Assembly (NCBI RefSeq): GCF_040954835.1
Contig: NC_090698.1
Coordinates: forward strand, 33,595,501 to 33,659,500
Source of the DNA: Lepisosteus oculatus
Taxonomy: Eukaryota; Chordata; Actinopteri; Semionotiformes; Lepisosteidae
DNA: 64,000 nucleotides
Direction of reading: 5' to 3'
The notes beneath the pieces are model-generated. The model was not told where the DNA came from and searched no databases. It was given only the letters and a program-made list of their open reading frames with translations. Made by a program: the position numbers and the translations under genes. Each line of letters begins with the position of its first letter. Positions within the stretch are counted from its first letter, which is position 1. Positions 9,993 through 18,859 of this stretch are shown piece after piece.

Positions 9993-10975
9993 CAGCGCCG
10001 GTGCTACGGGGGGGGAGTGCAATGAGTGCAATTGCACCCGGGCCCAGATCTAAGGGGACGCGTTGCTAACGTCATTAAAATTAGGTTTTTGTTTTAGAAA
10101 AAGACCATCCGTAAAATAAACGAACGAGGGTTCGTAAAGTATGTCTGGGGCGGGGAACGCTGTGTATTTTCCAATAGCAATATTAGTCTGGCATATTTAA
10201 AATTAAAACACAATGATCTAGGAAAACACGGCTGTGCTCGTGATTTGTAATTGGTCATTGGCGCGTTCATTCCAAAATATGTAGAATTGGGTAACGCGAC
10301 CTGTTCCCCCAGCAAGACTGAGTAAGAGACAAGTTTACTAACTTAACTAAGCTATCTTCGTTAATGTGCAACATGAAAGCGATCCAGATATGTAACCCAG
10401 GCTGCGAGAAACGCAGAGAACATAAAAGACCCTTAGAGAGGAAAAGTTTAAAAGTGGACTTTATCAGTTGCTTACTGGACACTGTCATCAGTGAGACAGA
10501 AGGACGTTTTTCTTTCTTGAGCGAATTCAGCCGTCTTTCTGGCATTTTGTTTGACATTAAAAATACCGGAGATAATTCTACTGAAGTTGCAACGAACTCG
10601 CCTTGTTTTAGGAGACGGCGGAGATTTGGCAACTGAATTAAAGTTTCTGTCTCATCTGCGCCCCAGATGAAGTCAACAATACTGCGGTATTTGGTCAATA
10701 AAGATATGAAATCCGCTATTCCAGACACAGTGATAACATGTCAAGTTACCAACAATTCCAGTTGCTGTCGCCAGTGCTGAATGCTCGTTTAGCAAACTGA
10801 AATTGATCAAAACTTAATAAACTTTTAAAAAGCTTGTTACTAAGTATCAAGTTCAGTATTTTAGCCCGTTTGAATTCTGCTCAATTCAGGCAGAAGGAAG
10901 CCGGAGAAGATTTTTTATACAAAAGTACTTGCACCCGAGCCCACCCGAGCCCAAGTATGGGTTGCGCCGGCCCTG
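9993..10975. mobile_element. Candidate hAT-like non-autonomous element
   Basis: The left end CAGCGCCGGTGC and the right end, reading inward CAGGGCCGGCGC, are near-matching inverted ends. Flanks GTTTTAAT and GCTTCAAT agree at 6 of 8 positions, with both differences transitions, compatible with an old hAT 8-base duplication. A 153-codon minus-strand frame (10267-10728) lies inside, but I do not recognise its product and it may be chance. The inside is AT-richer than the ends. Confidence 0.5.
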
Positions 10976-11052
10976 GCTTCAATTGTAAAATAGTCGTAAA
11001 TATATAACATTATATATAATATAGATAACATAATATAAACATTTCTATATAT

Positions 11053-11406
11053 TGTAGCGTTTTCGAGTTCATGCAGGACAAAGAACAAGTGGAGACGAGA
11101 TATCGAAACAAGCGACTGCTTTTATTCTCAAATCAAAACCGAAACCAACACAGGATTTACACACACATAAGGGGACCGACGGAACACGTACACAGTTTTG
11201 GGGTGGTAACTCGTTAACAGATGACTACACACTTACAAAGCTACACAGGACACTTAAACTAATATAACACTATTTACATAAGCAGGGTCAGCTGCTGGTG
11301 ACCGTGCTGACCCTCAGACTCCCCCCAGCTACAACTCCCAGCCTGCTTCGTGTTACCCTGAGTGCCTAGGTGCGCTTCCTCCTCACCACCGGGCAAGGGC
11401 GCTACA
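11053..11406 (-). repeat. 3' LTR of the gypsy element (354 bp)
   Basis: It begins on the minus strand with TGTAGCGCCC and ends with GCTACA. Its last 272 bases on the plus strand (11135-11406) match 17848-18119 with only about a dozen differences. Its first 82 bases match 13646-13720 far less well. Confidence 0.85.
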
Positions 11407-12100
11407 CTGCCCCCACCTGAAGCGTCTGGCGTCCCGCCGACGTCGAACACCCCCCTCAGGCTGTACTCATAATCAGCTAAAGGCTGTGAAACCCTGCTTG
11501 AGCGGCCGTTGCACCGTGGTAGCAGCTGGCGACCCGCGGACGCCCCATTGTCGGCAGGCTCTAGCCCTGGCTGCTCCTCCGGAGCCTCCCCGCGGGGCTC
11601 CTCCTCTCGGACCCGGTAGGGTGCCAGACAGTCTCGGTGCAGGACCACCACTCTCCCCCGTGTTCGCAACCGGACCCAGTAGCAGACCTTGCCCACCATT
11701 CCGAGGACCTCAGCGGGCCTCTCCCATGATGGCAGGTTGGACCGGGCAAAGCTGTGCACTCGCAGCATCCACTGCCGCAGGTCCCACTCGTAGTCCAGTC
11801 CAGCCGGAGGTGCCGACTCGTCTCCTGGCTGCAGGCCAAAGACCAGGTCCACCGGGGTTCGCATTTTCCGGCCCTGCATGAGCGACCCCGTCTGGGAGGG
11901 CATAGGCCTCCGGCCACTTCGTGAAATAGTCCATTGCCACCAGGATGTAGCGGTAAATGCATGGAAACAGGCCCAAAACATCCACCCCCACCCGCTCCAT
12001 GGGAGCCACCATCTGGTGTTGTTGGAGGGGGGCCCGAGAGCGCTCGGGAGGACCCTTCTGTGCCATGCACACCACATATTTTCTGCAGTACCCCTCCACG
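11274..12100 (-). pseudogene. Integrase remnant of the gypsy element
   Basis: One minus-strand frame (11710-12099) shows a zinc-binding tail (YCRKYVVC) and the start of the catalytic core (GVDVLGLFP, then AMDYFTKWPEAYALPD). Another frame nearer the end shows the C-terminal part: RTPVDLVFG, AGLDY, and VVLHRDCLAPYR. The middle of the core, with the second catalytic Asp and the Glu, is missing, and the frame changes between the two parts. Codon use is GC-rich compared with the surroundings. Confidence 0.7.
11407..11420 (-). other. Polypurine tract of the gypsy element
   Basis: On the minus strand aggtgggggcag lies directly before the 3' LTR start TGTAGC, the normal place for plus-strand priming. 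Confidence 0.6.
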
Positions 12101-12377
12101 TTCCGGTGGCAGAGACCCCAATAAAAGCGGCCTCAGAGACGCCGCAGGGTTTTCTTACAGCCAGAAATGCCCCACACCCGGCTGGGTGTGCACCGCTCAG
12201 AGCGCAGCCCCGTGGAGCGACTGTGGCACCACTAACTGCCACCTGATCTTGCCACTCAAGATTACCCACCACCCCCGGCGCAGCACCTCGTCCCTTACCT
12301 CCAAGGCCTTCCACAGGGAGCAGAGGGCCTCGACGGACTTTGGGTGTGGGACGATCTCCTCCCGCGCAGGCGCACTC

Positions 12378-12950
12378 CTACTGCCTTCCAGAGGAGCACC
12401 GGCCCCACATCAGAATCAGTCGCCTGTTGCTGCACCAGGTCCGACAGGCAGTCCGAGGCCTCACAGGGACGACAGTGAAGTCGTACTCCTGCAGGACCTC
12501 TATCCATCGTGCCATCTGCCCTTCCGGCTCATTAAAGTGGAGCAGCCAGGTGAGGGACGCATGGTCGGTCCGCAACCGGAACCAGGTCCTGAACAGGAAC
12601 GGCCTGAAGTGGCGGACTGCTGCCATCGCTGCCAGCAGCTCACGACGGGTCACGCAGTAGTTCCGTTCAGCCTTACTCAAAGCCCGACTGTAGCAGGCGA
12701 CCACCCACTCCCCATTTGGCCCCTCCTGCGCCAATACCCCGCCCACCCCCAAGTCACTTGCATTGGTATCCAGGATATAAGGTAACTTTCCCGACGCTGA
12801 ACTCGGAGTGCGAGGCTCCAGGGCCCGGCAGTCCTGGGCCTGGTGTCTCCTCTTCCCGCAGCGTCGGCAAAACAGCTTGCGGGGCTGTTCTGCAGGGCTC
12901 GCTGCGCAGGCTGGCTCCTCTACTCCCTCACTGGACTCCTCTGTCGCCAA
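12378..12950 (-). pseudogene. Gag zinc knuckle fused to RNase H
   Basis: 190 codons. Residues about 28-41 form a perfect nucleocapsid knuckle C-x2-C-x4-H-x4-C (CRRCGKRRHQAQDC). From about residue 57 the frame runs directly into the RNase H domain of pol (YILDTNASDLGVGGVLAQ, then RRELLAA, RTDHASLTWLL). Protease and reverse transcriptase, normally about 500 residues, are absent between them. The usual TDAS motif reads TNAS, so the first catalytic Asp is lost. The join stays in frame. Confidence 0.75.
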
Positions 12951-13428
12951 CCTCAGTCAGCCGGCAGGGCAGACTCCGTCTGCTGGTGCTTCCAGCCACC
13001 CTGAGCACGGCCTCAGCCCACGTAGCAAGGGCCAAGGCCTGCTCCAGCGAGCTGTACATGGTGCCGCAGCTCCTCGGGTGAGAAGGCCTTGAGAAAGGCC
13101 TGGAAAGCCATCTCGGTTGGCGCCACTGCACGGCCAGCCTCTCCCTCATCAGGTCCGGCGCCTCCTCTACGCTGAAGCAGAGCCGGAAAGCTGCTGCCTG
13201 TGCCACGTAGTCGCCTCGTTCCTTCTCCGGGACATCCAGGAGCACCTGGTGGGCCTCTCCTTCAAGTGCCGCCGCTGGCCATCTCTGCCCAGCTCCAGCC
13301 ATTCGTCTGGGCCACGAGCTGGAACTGCTCCTCGTATGTCTCTCAAGGCGCTTCCCTGTCATAGCGACCAGGTCGTACCCGCGCCGGCAGGTGTGGGAAC
13401 AGCTGGCCGGCTCCGGCGGGGAGGGCAT
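12928..13428 (-). pseudogene. Gag-like frame of the gypsy element
   Basis: 166 codons on the minus strand upstream of the zinc knuckle, overlapping its start in another frame. It contains a capsid-like stretch with LDVPEKERGDYVAQAAAFR and an arginine-rich middle. Position between the primer site and the knuckle supports gag; sequence identity to known gags is not obvious to me. Confidence 0.45.
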
Positions 13429-13628
13429 CTCCTCTCTGGGGCTTCCGCTGGACAGGAGTAGCTGACAGTCGCCCCAGTTCCACCGGCAGGACCACTACTG
13501 GGTAGCCCTTGTAAGGGCTGTGGCCACTTGTTGTATCCAGGAGTTGCTCAGACTCTGGGTGTTCGCTGCCCCTGGGTTCGCTGGCAATTGACAGAGTCCC
13601 TTAGCGTCTGCCACGGGTTGTCCATCCT

Positions 13629-13644
13629 GCCCGCTCTGACACCA
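13629..13644 (-). other. Primer-binding site of the gypsy element
   Basis: TGGTGTCAGAGCGGGC on the minus strand directly follows the 5' LTR end. The TGGTGTCAGA start is common in vertebrate Ty3/gypsy elements. Confidence 0.65.
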
Positions 13645-13645
13645 A

Positions 13646-13720
13646 TGTAGCATTTTCGAGTTCACGTAGGACAAAGGACAAGGGAACGCACGGATGCAGC
13701 AGCTTAATTAGCTCTCAAAC
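13646..13720 (-). repeat. 5' LTR, inner piece
   Basis: Matches 11053-11134 at its outer part (tgtagc.ttttcgagttca, ggacaaag.acaag) but diverges strongly after that, by roughly a quarter of positions by eye. It stops at ctctcaaac, where the LINE begins. Confidence 0.65.
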
Positions 13721-14207
13721 AATGGTGCATTTTGTTCGTTATTTTTATATTATATGTCACGTTATTTACTCAAAACACTGAAGCTTACATTACTGGACAT
13801 CAGAAACAACTGCAAGAATTTTTCCTTTAGTTCGCTTGACCTGGATTACATCAGCTCGTCCGTCCTCTACACCGCAAACCCGGAAACCGCGGAGCCGCTT
13901 GACCGTGACCGCCGGGAGCTCGCAAGCGGTGCGAGCGCAAACAGAAACGCAGTGGAACAGACCACCAGTACCCAGCCTTCTCCTCGCTAATGTACGGTCC
14001 CTTGACAACAAACTGGACTAAATAAAACTCAGGCTCACTACTCGACAGGAAATAAAAGACTGCTGCACTCGTGTTTACGGAAACATGGCTTCACAGCAAC
14101 ATACTCCGCCATTCAGCTGGATGATTTTTTAACTCTCCAGTTGGACAGAACAGCTGCTGGTAAAAATAAAGGAGGAGGTCTGTGTATTTACAGTATGTCA
14201 GCCAAGC

Positions 14208-14651
14208 ATGGTGCAGAGATGCTACAGAAATTGCGATCCACTGCTCACCCGATTTAGAATATTTTATGGTAAAATATTCTATTTATCAAGGGAATTAATG
14301 TCAGTCATTATTACCGCTGTATACATACCTCCTAACGCTAATGCTAAGGAAGCAGTCAAAATGCTATCCAAAGCTATTAGTAAACAAGAATCAGCACACC
14401 CTGATGGTGTTTTTATTATTGCAGGTGATGTTAATCAAGGAAATCTGAAATCAGTCCTGCCTAGCTACCACCAACACGTTGACTGCCCCACCAGAGGAAA
14501 CAACACATTAGACCATGTTTATACTAATGTATCCAGCGCTTACAAAGCAGTACCTCACCCCCCTCTTGGACAATCTGACCACATCTCCCTGTTCCTACTC
14601 CCAGCCTACGGACGACTTCTCAAATGCACCAAGGCTTCAGTTACAGTATAA
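14208..14651 (+). pseudogene. LINE endonuclease C-terminal part
   Basis: 147 codons. The frame shows ITAVYIPPNAN, IIAGDVNQ (the GDFN motif changed to GDVN), RGNNTLDHVYTN and GQSDHISLFL, the SDH block that ends apurinic/apyrimidinic-type endonucleases. The N-terminal part lies upstream in other frames with stops (for example around 13980-14020). It would nick target DNA to start reverse transcription. Broken. Confidence 0.7.
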
Positions 14652-14683
14652 CTGTAAAAACATAGACCAAAGAGGCAGAATCA

Positions 14684-15010
14684 ATGCTTCAGGACTGTTT
14701 TGAGCACACAGACTGGAGTGTGTTCAAAGATGCAGCCTCCTATGGATCCCACACCACTATTGACATGTATGCATCATCAGTCACCAGCTACATCAGCAAA
14801 TGTGCTGACGATGTGGCGAGCGTTAAAAAGATACGCAAACTCCCAAATCAAAAACCTTGGATGAACACCGAGATCCGCTACCTGCTCAAAGCCCGTGATG
14901 CAGCCTTCAAATCATCCAATGAGGAAGAATTGAGAGTGGCAAGGAAAAAATTAAGAGCTGGCATAAAATCTGCCAAGAAACAGTACAAATCACCAATAGA
15001 ACACCACTAA
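14684..15010 (+). pseudogene. LINE linker region between endonuclease and RT
   Basis: 108 codons with LQDCFEHTDWSVF and NQKPWMNTEIRYLLKARDAAF, which are typical of the region between endonuclease and polymerase in Rex1-like LINEs. It is followed after stops by [15 protein letters not shown] (about 15205), the entry to the RT fingers. Confidence 0.65.
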
Positions 15011-15585
15011 AACACCAACGCTAACCCACGACGTATGTGGCAAGACATAAATACGATCATAAGCTACAAGATCAAAACAAGCCCTGTAAGCACTACTGAC
15101 CCCTCTCTTCCAAACAAGCTTAACACCTTAACACTGACTCCCCTGCCACCCCACCCCCCACACTATCCAAGCTAGATGTGTGGAAATCACTAAGTAGAGT
15201 GAACACACGAAAAGCTGCTGGACCTGATGGTATCCCTGGCCTGGTACTCAGAACATGTGCCTGGCAGACAGCTGATGTCTGTACTGACATTTTCAACCTG
15301 TCCTTGGCCCAGGCTACTGTACCCAGCTGCTTCAAGATGACCACCATTGTGCCAGTACCAAAAAAAATCAGCACCCACATGCCTGAACGACTACCGCTCT
15401 ATTGCACTCATCCACATCATAATGAAGTGCTTTGAAAAACTGCTCCACACATTAAAGCCAGCATTCCAAAAACACTTGATCCTCTCCAGTTTGCCTATCG
15501 CACAAACCACTCCACAGAGGATGCAAGTTCTATAACTTTACACACCACACTAACCCACCTGAATAAAAGGAACACCTATACAAGA

Positions 15586-17415
15586 ATGCTACTCATTGAC
15601 TTTAGCTCAGCATTTCACACCATCATACCCATACAACTTTCTACCAAACTCAGGGCTCTAGGTTTAGATACCACCCTCTGTAGCTGGATCCTAGACCTCC
15701 TCACCAGCAGACCCCAGACTGTCAGGATTGGCAACCTCACCTCCAACACGCTCACCCTTAACACCGGTGCCCCCCAAGGCTGTGTGCTCAGCCCACTGCT
15801 TTACTCCCTGTTCACCCATGACTGTACTGCCAAGATTAGCACAAACACCATCATCAAGTATGCTGACGATACCACAGTCGTGGGTGAACAGGGAGTAAAG
15901 CAGTGGGCTGAGCACACAGCCTTGGGGGGCACCGGTGTTAAGGGTGAGCGTGTTGGAGGTGAGGTTGCCAATCCTGACAGTATAATACATGAATCCTTGA
16001 GCACCGGCATTGTACCAACGGTCCTCAAAACTGCTGCTATTACCCCAGTGCCAAAGAAGCCTAACATGGCTCTCGACAATCTTAACAACTTTCGCCCCAT
16101 CTCCAACTTACCCTTTCTCTCAAAAATTCTAGAACGTGCTGTCACACTTCAGTTACATAACCACCTCATGACAAACAACCTTTTCGAACCCCTCCAATCT
16201 GGCTTCCGTCAACTTCACAGCACAGAAACCGCCCTAGTCAAAGTCACCAACGATCTCCTAATAGCTTCTGATTCTGGTTCTCTTTCCATACTCATCCTTC
16301 TTGATCTCAGTGCTGCCTTTGACACTGTTGACCATAACATCTTGCTTTCTCGTCTCGAGACTGTGTTTGGAGTCTCTGACACTGCCCTCAAATGGTTTAA
16401 GTCTTACCTCACTGATCGCTGTCACTTTGTCTCTCTCAATGGGTACAGGTCTAAAATTGGTCTTGTCAAGTCTGGTGTCCCTCAGGGCTCAATACTGGGC
16501 CCCTTGCTCTTCAGCATTTACATGTTCCCACTTGGTCAGCTTTTAAGATCACACGGCCTCAGCTTTCATTTTTACGCTGACGATACTCAAATATACATCC
16601 ATACCAAACCCGACACTGATGTGGCTGTCTCTATTCTATCTAATTGCATCTCTGACATAAAAATTTGGATGACTCAAAACTTCCTTCATCTTAACTGTGA
16701 CAAGACTGAAGTCATGCTTATTGGTACCCCCCATCAACTTCGCAAAGCCAGTCCTGTAACCCTGTCTGTAGATGGCTCTGTACTTGAGCTCCAATCAAAA
16801 TTGAAAAACCTTGGGGTTATATTCGATTCTGGCTTAACATTCGACCCACATGTACAGCATACTGTCAAAACATCTTTTTTTCACCTTAGAAATATCGCAA
16901 GACTACGCCCTATGCTATCATTAACTGTGGCTGAAAAGCTGATCAACATATTTGTATTCTCTCGAATTGACTACTGCAATGCTCTGCTCCCTGGGGTATC
17001 TAAATCTACTCTGAACAAGCTGCAGTATGTCCAAAATTCAGCAGCCAGAATCCTGACCAGATCTAGTGCAAGTGTTCACATTACTCCTATCCTGGAGTCC
17101 TTGCACTGGCTTCCGGTCAAATTCCGCGTAGACTTTAAAATCCTCATGCTCACCTACAAGGCTTTACATGGCTTGGCACCTCAATACCTGTCTGAACTTT
17201 TATCGCCCTACTCCCCACCTCGCAACCTCCGCTCTTCAAATTCTGCCCTCCTTACTGTCTCCCAAGCCCGTCTACATTGTATGGGCGACAGGGCCTTCTC
17301 CTGCTATGCCCCCAAGCTCTGGAACTCCTTGCCCAAGGATATTAGAGAGTCACCTTCTCTAAACTCCTTCAAATCCAGACTCAAAACCCTCCTTTTCAGA
17401 AAAGCCTTTACTTAA
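15586..17415 (+). CDS. Open 609-codon chimera: Rex1 RT + inverted arm + L2 RT
   Basis: The frame is open over three unrelated parts. Residues 1 to about 98 are Rex1-type reverse transcriptase palm ([31 protein letters not shown] at 92). About 99-133 are the antisense of part of that same stretch. From about 138 to the end is L2-type reverse transcriptase ([55 protein letters not shown] at residue 330) and its C-terminal region ending FRKAFT. The L2 part keeps its motifs, so it is a fairly young copy, 5'-truncated and without an endonuclease. It is not a host gene; whether it is translated is unknown. Confidence 0.8.
   Translation: MLLIDFSSAFHTIIPIQLSTKLRALGLDTTLCSWILDLLTSRPQTVRIGNLTSNTLTLNTGAPQGCVLSPLLYSLFTHDCTAKISTNTIIKYADDTTVVGEQGVKQWAEHTALGGTGVKGERVGGEVANPDSIIHESLSTGIVPTVLKTAAITPVPKKPNMALDNLNNFRPISNLPFLSKILERAVTLQLHNHLMTNNLFEPLQSGFRQLHSTETALVKVTNDLLIASDSGSLSILILLDLSAAFDTVDHNILLSRLETVFGVSDTALKWFKSYLTDRCHFVSLNGYRSKIGLVKSGVPQGSILGPLLFSIYMFPLGQLLRSHGLSFHFYADDTQIYIHTKPDTDVAVSILSNCISDIKIWMTQNFLHLNCDKTEVMLIGTPHQLRKASPVTLSVDGSVLELQSKLKNLGVIFDSGLTFDPHVQHTVKTSFFHLRNIARLRPMLSLTVAEKLINIFVFSRIDYCNALLPGVSKSTLNKLQYVQNSAARILTRSSASVHITPILESLHWLPVKFRVDFKILMLTYKALHGLAPQYLSELLSPYSPPRNLRSSNSALLTVSQARLHCMGDRAFSCYAPKLWNSLPKDIRESPSLNSFKSRLKTLLFRKAFT
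15718..15822 (+). repeat. Left arm of a 105-bp inverted repeat
   Basis: This stretch of the Rex1 RT, beginning at tgtcaggattgg, is repeated in reverse complement at about 15878-15983 with a single visible mismatch over about 102 bases. The spacer is about 55 bases. Confidence 0.9.
15878..15983 (-). repeat. Right arm of the inverted repeat at the L2 junction
   Basis: Reverse complement of 15718-15822. It begins just after YADDTTV and ends at ctgacag, where L2 sequence starts. It therefore sits exactly at the 5' junction of the L2 insertion. Confidence 0.9.
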
Positions 17416-17650
17416 CTGGTTCCATTCTTCACCCCTCTGCTCTTCTTAATACCATCTTCCACGGTCTCCTCTATTGTTATTGTTGTATTGTTGTAATTAT
17501 AATTTGTGTCCTGTCTTGTGAAATTTTCTTATTTATTGTTGTAGTCTTCTTATTTATTGTTATTGTCATCCTGTAAAGCGCTTTGAGAAGCCACCTTTAA
17601 AGGCGCTATATAAAATAAAGTTTATTATTATTATTATTATTATTATTATC
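15984..17650 (+). mobile_element. L2-clade LINE, 5'-truncated
   Basis: It starts within the reverse transcriptase ([17 protein letters not shown]) and runs through the complete remaining protein to TAA after 17415, a short 3' UTR, and a tail cctgtaaagcgctttgagaag...gcgctatataaa ending in (TTA)n. Right after the tail the interrupted Rex1 frame resumes (ITDNNKTAY). L2 LINEs are copied by target-primed reverse transcription. Its tail is shared with the SINE-like repeats at 3522, 9783 and 40683. Confidence 0.85.
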
Positions 17651-17847
17651 ACTGACAACAATAAGACTGCTTACAGGGAGGAGATAAAACAACTTGCAGA
17701 CTGGTGCCGAACCAACAACTTACTGTATGTCTCAACATCAGCAAAACCAAAGAACTGATCATTGACTTTAGGAGACAAGGAAAAGTCCACTCCCCCATCT
17801 ACATCGAAAGGTCTGCGGTGGAGATGGTGAATAACTACAAACTAGGA

Positions 17848-18119
17848 AAAACCGAAACCAACACAGGATTTACACACACATAAGGGGACCGACAGAACAC
17901 GTACACAGTTTTAGGGTGGTAACCCGTTAACAGATGACTACACACTTACAAAGCTACACAGGACACTTAAACTAATATAACACCATTTACATAAGCAGGG
18001 TCAGCTGCTGGTGACCGTGCTGACCCTCAGACTCCCCCCAGCTACAACTCCCAGCCTGGTTCGCGTTACCCTGAGTGCCTAGGTGCTCTTCCTCCTCACC
18101 ACCAGTTGGGGGCGCTACA
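17848..18119 (-). repeat. 5' LTR, outer piece (272 bp)
   Basis: Matches 11135-11406 over the full 272 bases with about a dozen differences, ending in GCGCTACA. Together with 13646-13720 it makes up one LTR length. Confidence 0.85.
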
Positions 18120-18159
18120 ATATTACGGCTTAGCATGCTGGTATGACGTGACTGCCATT

Positions 18160-18850
18160 TTTTAGGATTTTAGGAAAAATACCACACCCCATCAACCCAC
18201 TATTATTGATGGTCAGCCTGTTGAAATTGTCAATGCCTATAAGTACTTGGGACTGGTCTTTGACAAAAACCTAAAATGGGATAATGTTGTGACACTATCT
18301 ATTAGAAAGGCCAACAGAGACTCTTCTTTCTTAGAAAACTCAGCTACTATACGGTAGATAAAACTATTCTTTTTCCACAAATCATTAATTGAAAGTGTCT
18401 TAACATACTCCTTCACTTGTTGGTTTGGCAACTTTAAGTACCGGTAATTGTAATAGGCTGGGTAAATTAGTGAATATAAGTGGCAAAATAATCGGGAATA
18501 ATCAAATCAACTTAAGCCTCCTTTACAAACAGAGGGTGACTAAGAAAGCCAAAAGCATCATAGAGTGTGTGTCTCACCCCCTCCATTGCAAATTCACACG
18601 TCTCCCATCTGGGAGATTCCTTTGTGCCCCCAGGTGTAAAACCAACAGACTCAGGAAATCTTTCATTCCCACTGCAATTACAGTCTTAAACAATGCAAAG
18701 TAACTACCTTGTCTCTTGCTTCTTATATCCTGTAACACTACTGTATTATCTTCCCTTTTGGTGATGTTTATTTGTTATTGTGTTGTGTTTGACTGTGCCA
18801 TAAAACTAATTTCCCCTAGGGGATAATAAAGCTTGAATTGAATTGAAATA
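18160..18850 (+). mobile_element. Rex1-like LINE, copy B, 5'-truncated
   Basis: Starts near DFRKNTTPHQP and reads through VEIVNAYKYLGLVFDKNLKWD, TYSFTCWFGN, SHPLHCKFTRLPSGR and CKTNRLRKSFIPTAI, the C-terminal region of Rex1-like RT, with frame changes between them. It ends in aataaagcttgaattgaattgaa, a typical tail. Its first residues overlap the last residues of copy A but differ from them, so it is a separate copy. The gypsy element inserted about 40 bases upstream. Confidence 0.7.
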
Positions 18851-18859
18851 TATGCCTGA

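Larger units (their letters stand above)
13721..17847 (+). mobile_element. Rex1-like LINE, copy A, lacking its 3' end
   Basis: Plus strand: a decayed apurinic-type endonuclease (about 13980-14650), a linker region, a reverse transcriptase up to YADDTTVV (15880), then an L2 insertion, then the continuation ITDNNKTAYREEI...ELIIDFRRQGK up to VEMVNNYK at 17841. The combination ([40 protein letters not shown]) fits the Rex1/Babar-like LINEs of fish. It stops abruptly at the LTR, without the thumb region, tail or poly-A, which is unusual since LINEs normally keep their 3' end. Confidence 0.65.
11053..18119 (-). mobile_element. Ty3/gypsy element, deleted, with split 5' LTR
   Basis: The outer ends are TG...CA LTR ends, and both flanks read ATAT (11049-11052 and 18120-18123), a likely 4-base duplication. 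The order on the minus strand is 5' LTR (18119-17848 plus 13720-13646), primer-binding site, gag-like frame, zinc knuckle joined to RNase H, integrase remnants, purine tract, 3' LTR (11406-11053). Protease, most of the reverse transcriptase and the centre of integrase are missing. The internal region is only about 2.24 kb instead of the roughly 4-5 kb usual for the family. A Rex1-like LINE holding an L2 LINE occupies 13721-17847 inside the 5' LTR. Confidence 0.75.

Noticed and set aside
11486..13461. Several long plus-strand frames rich in Pro, Gly and Ala
   Set aside because: They are antisense shadows of the GC-rich gypsy coding strand.
15691..15990. A 99-codon minus-strand frame with a good RT-like sequence
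   Set aside because: It is the mirror of the plus-strand frame, produced because the two inverted arms read the same on both strands.
15586..17415. A long host gene or domesticated reverse transcriptase
   Set aside because: The frame joins non-collinear parts of two LINEs and an inverted copy, inside nested insertions; no promoter, introns or host domain.
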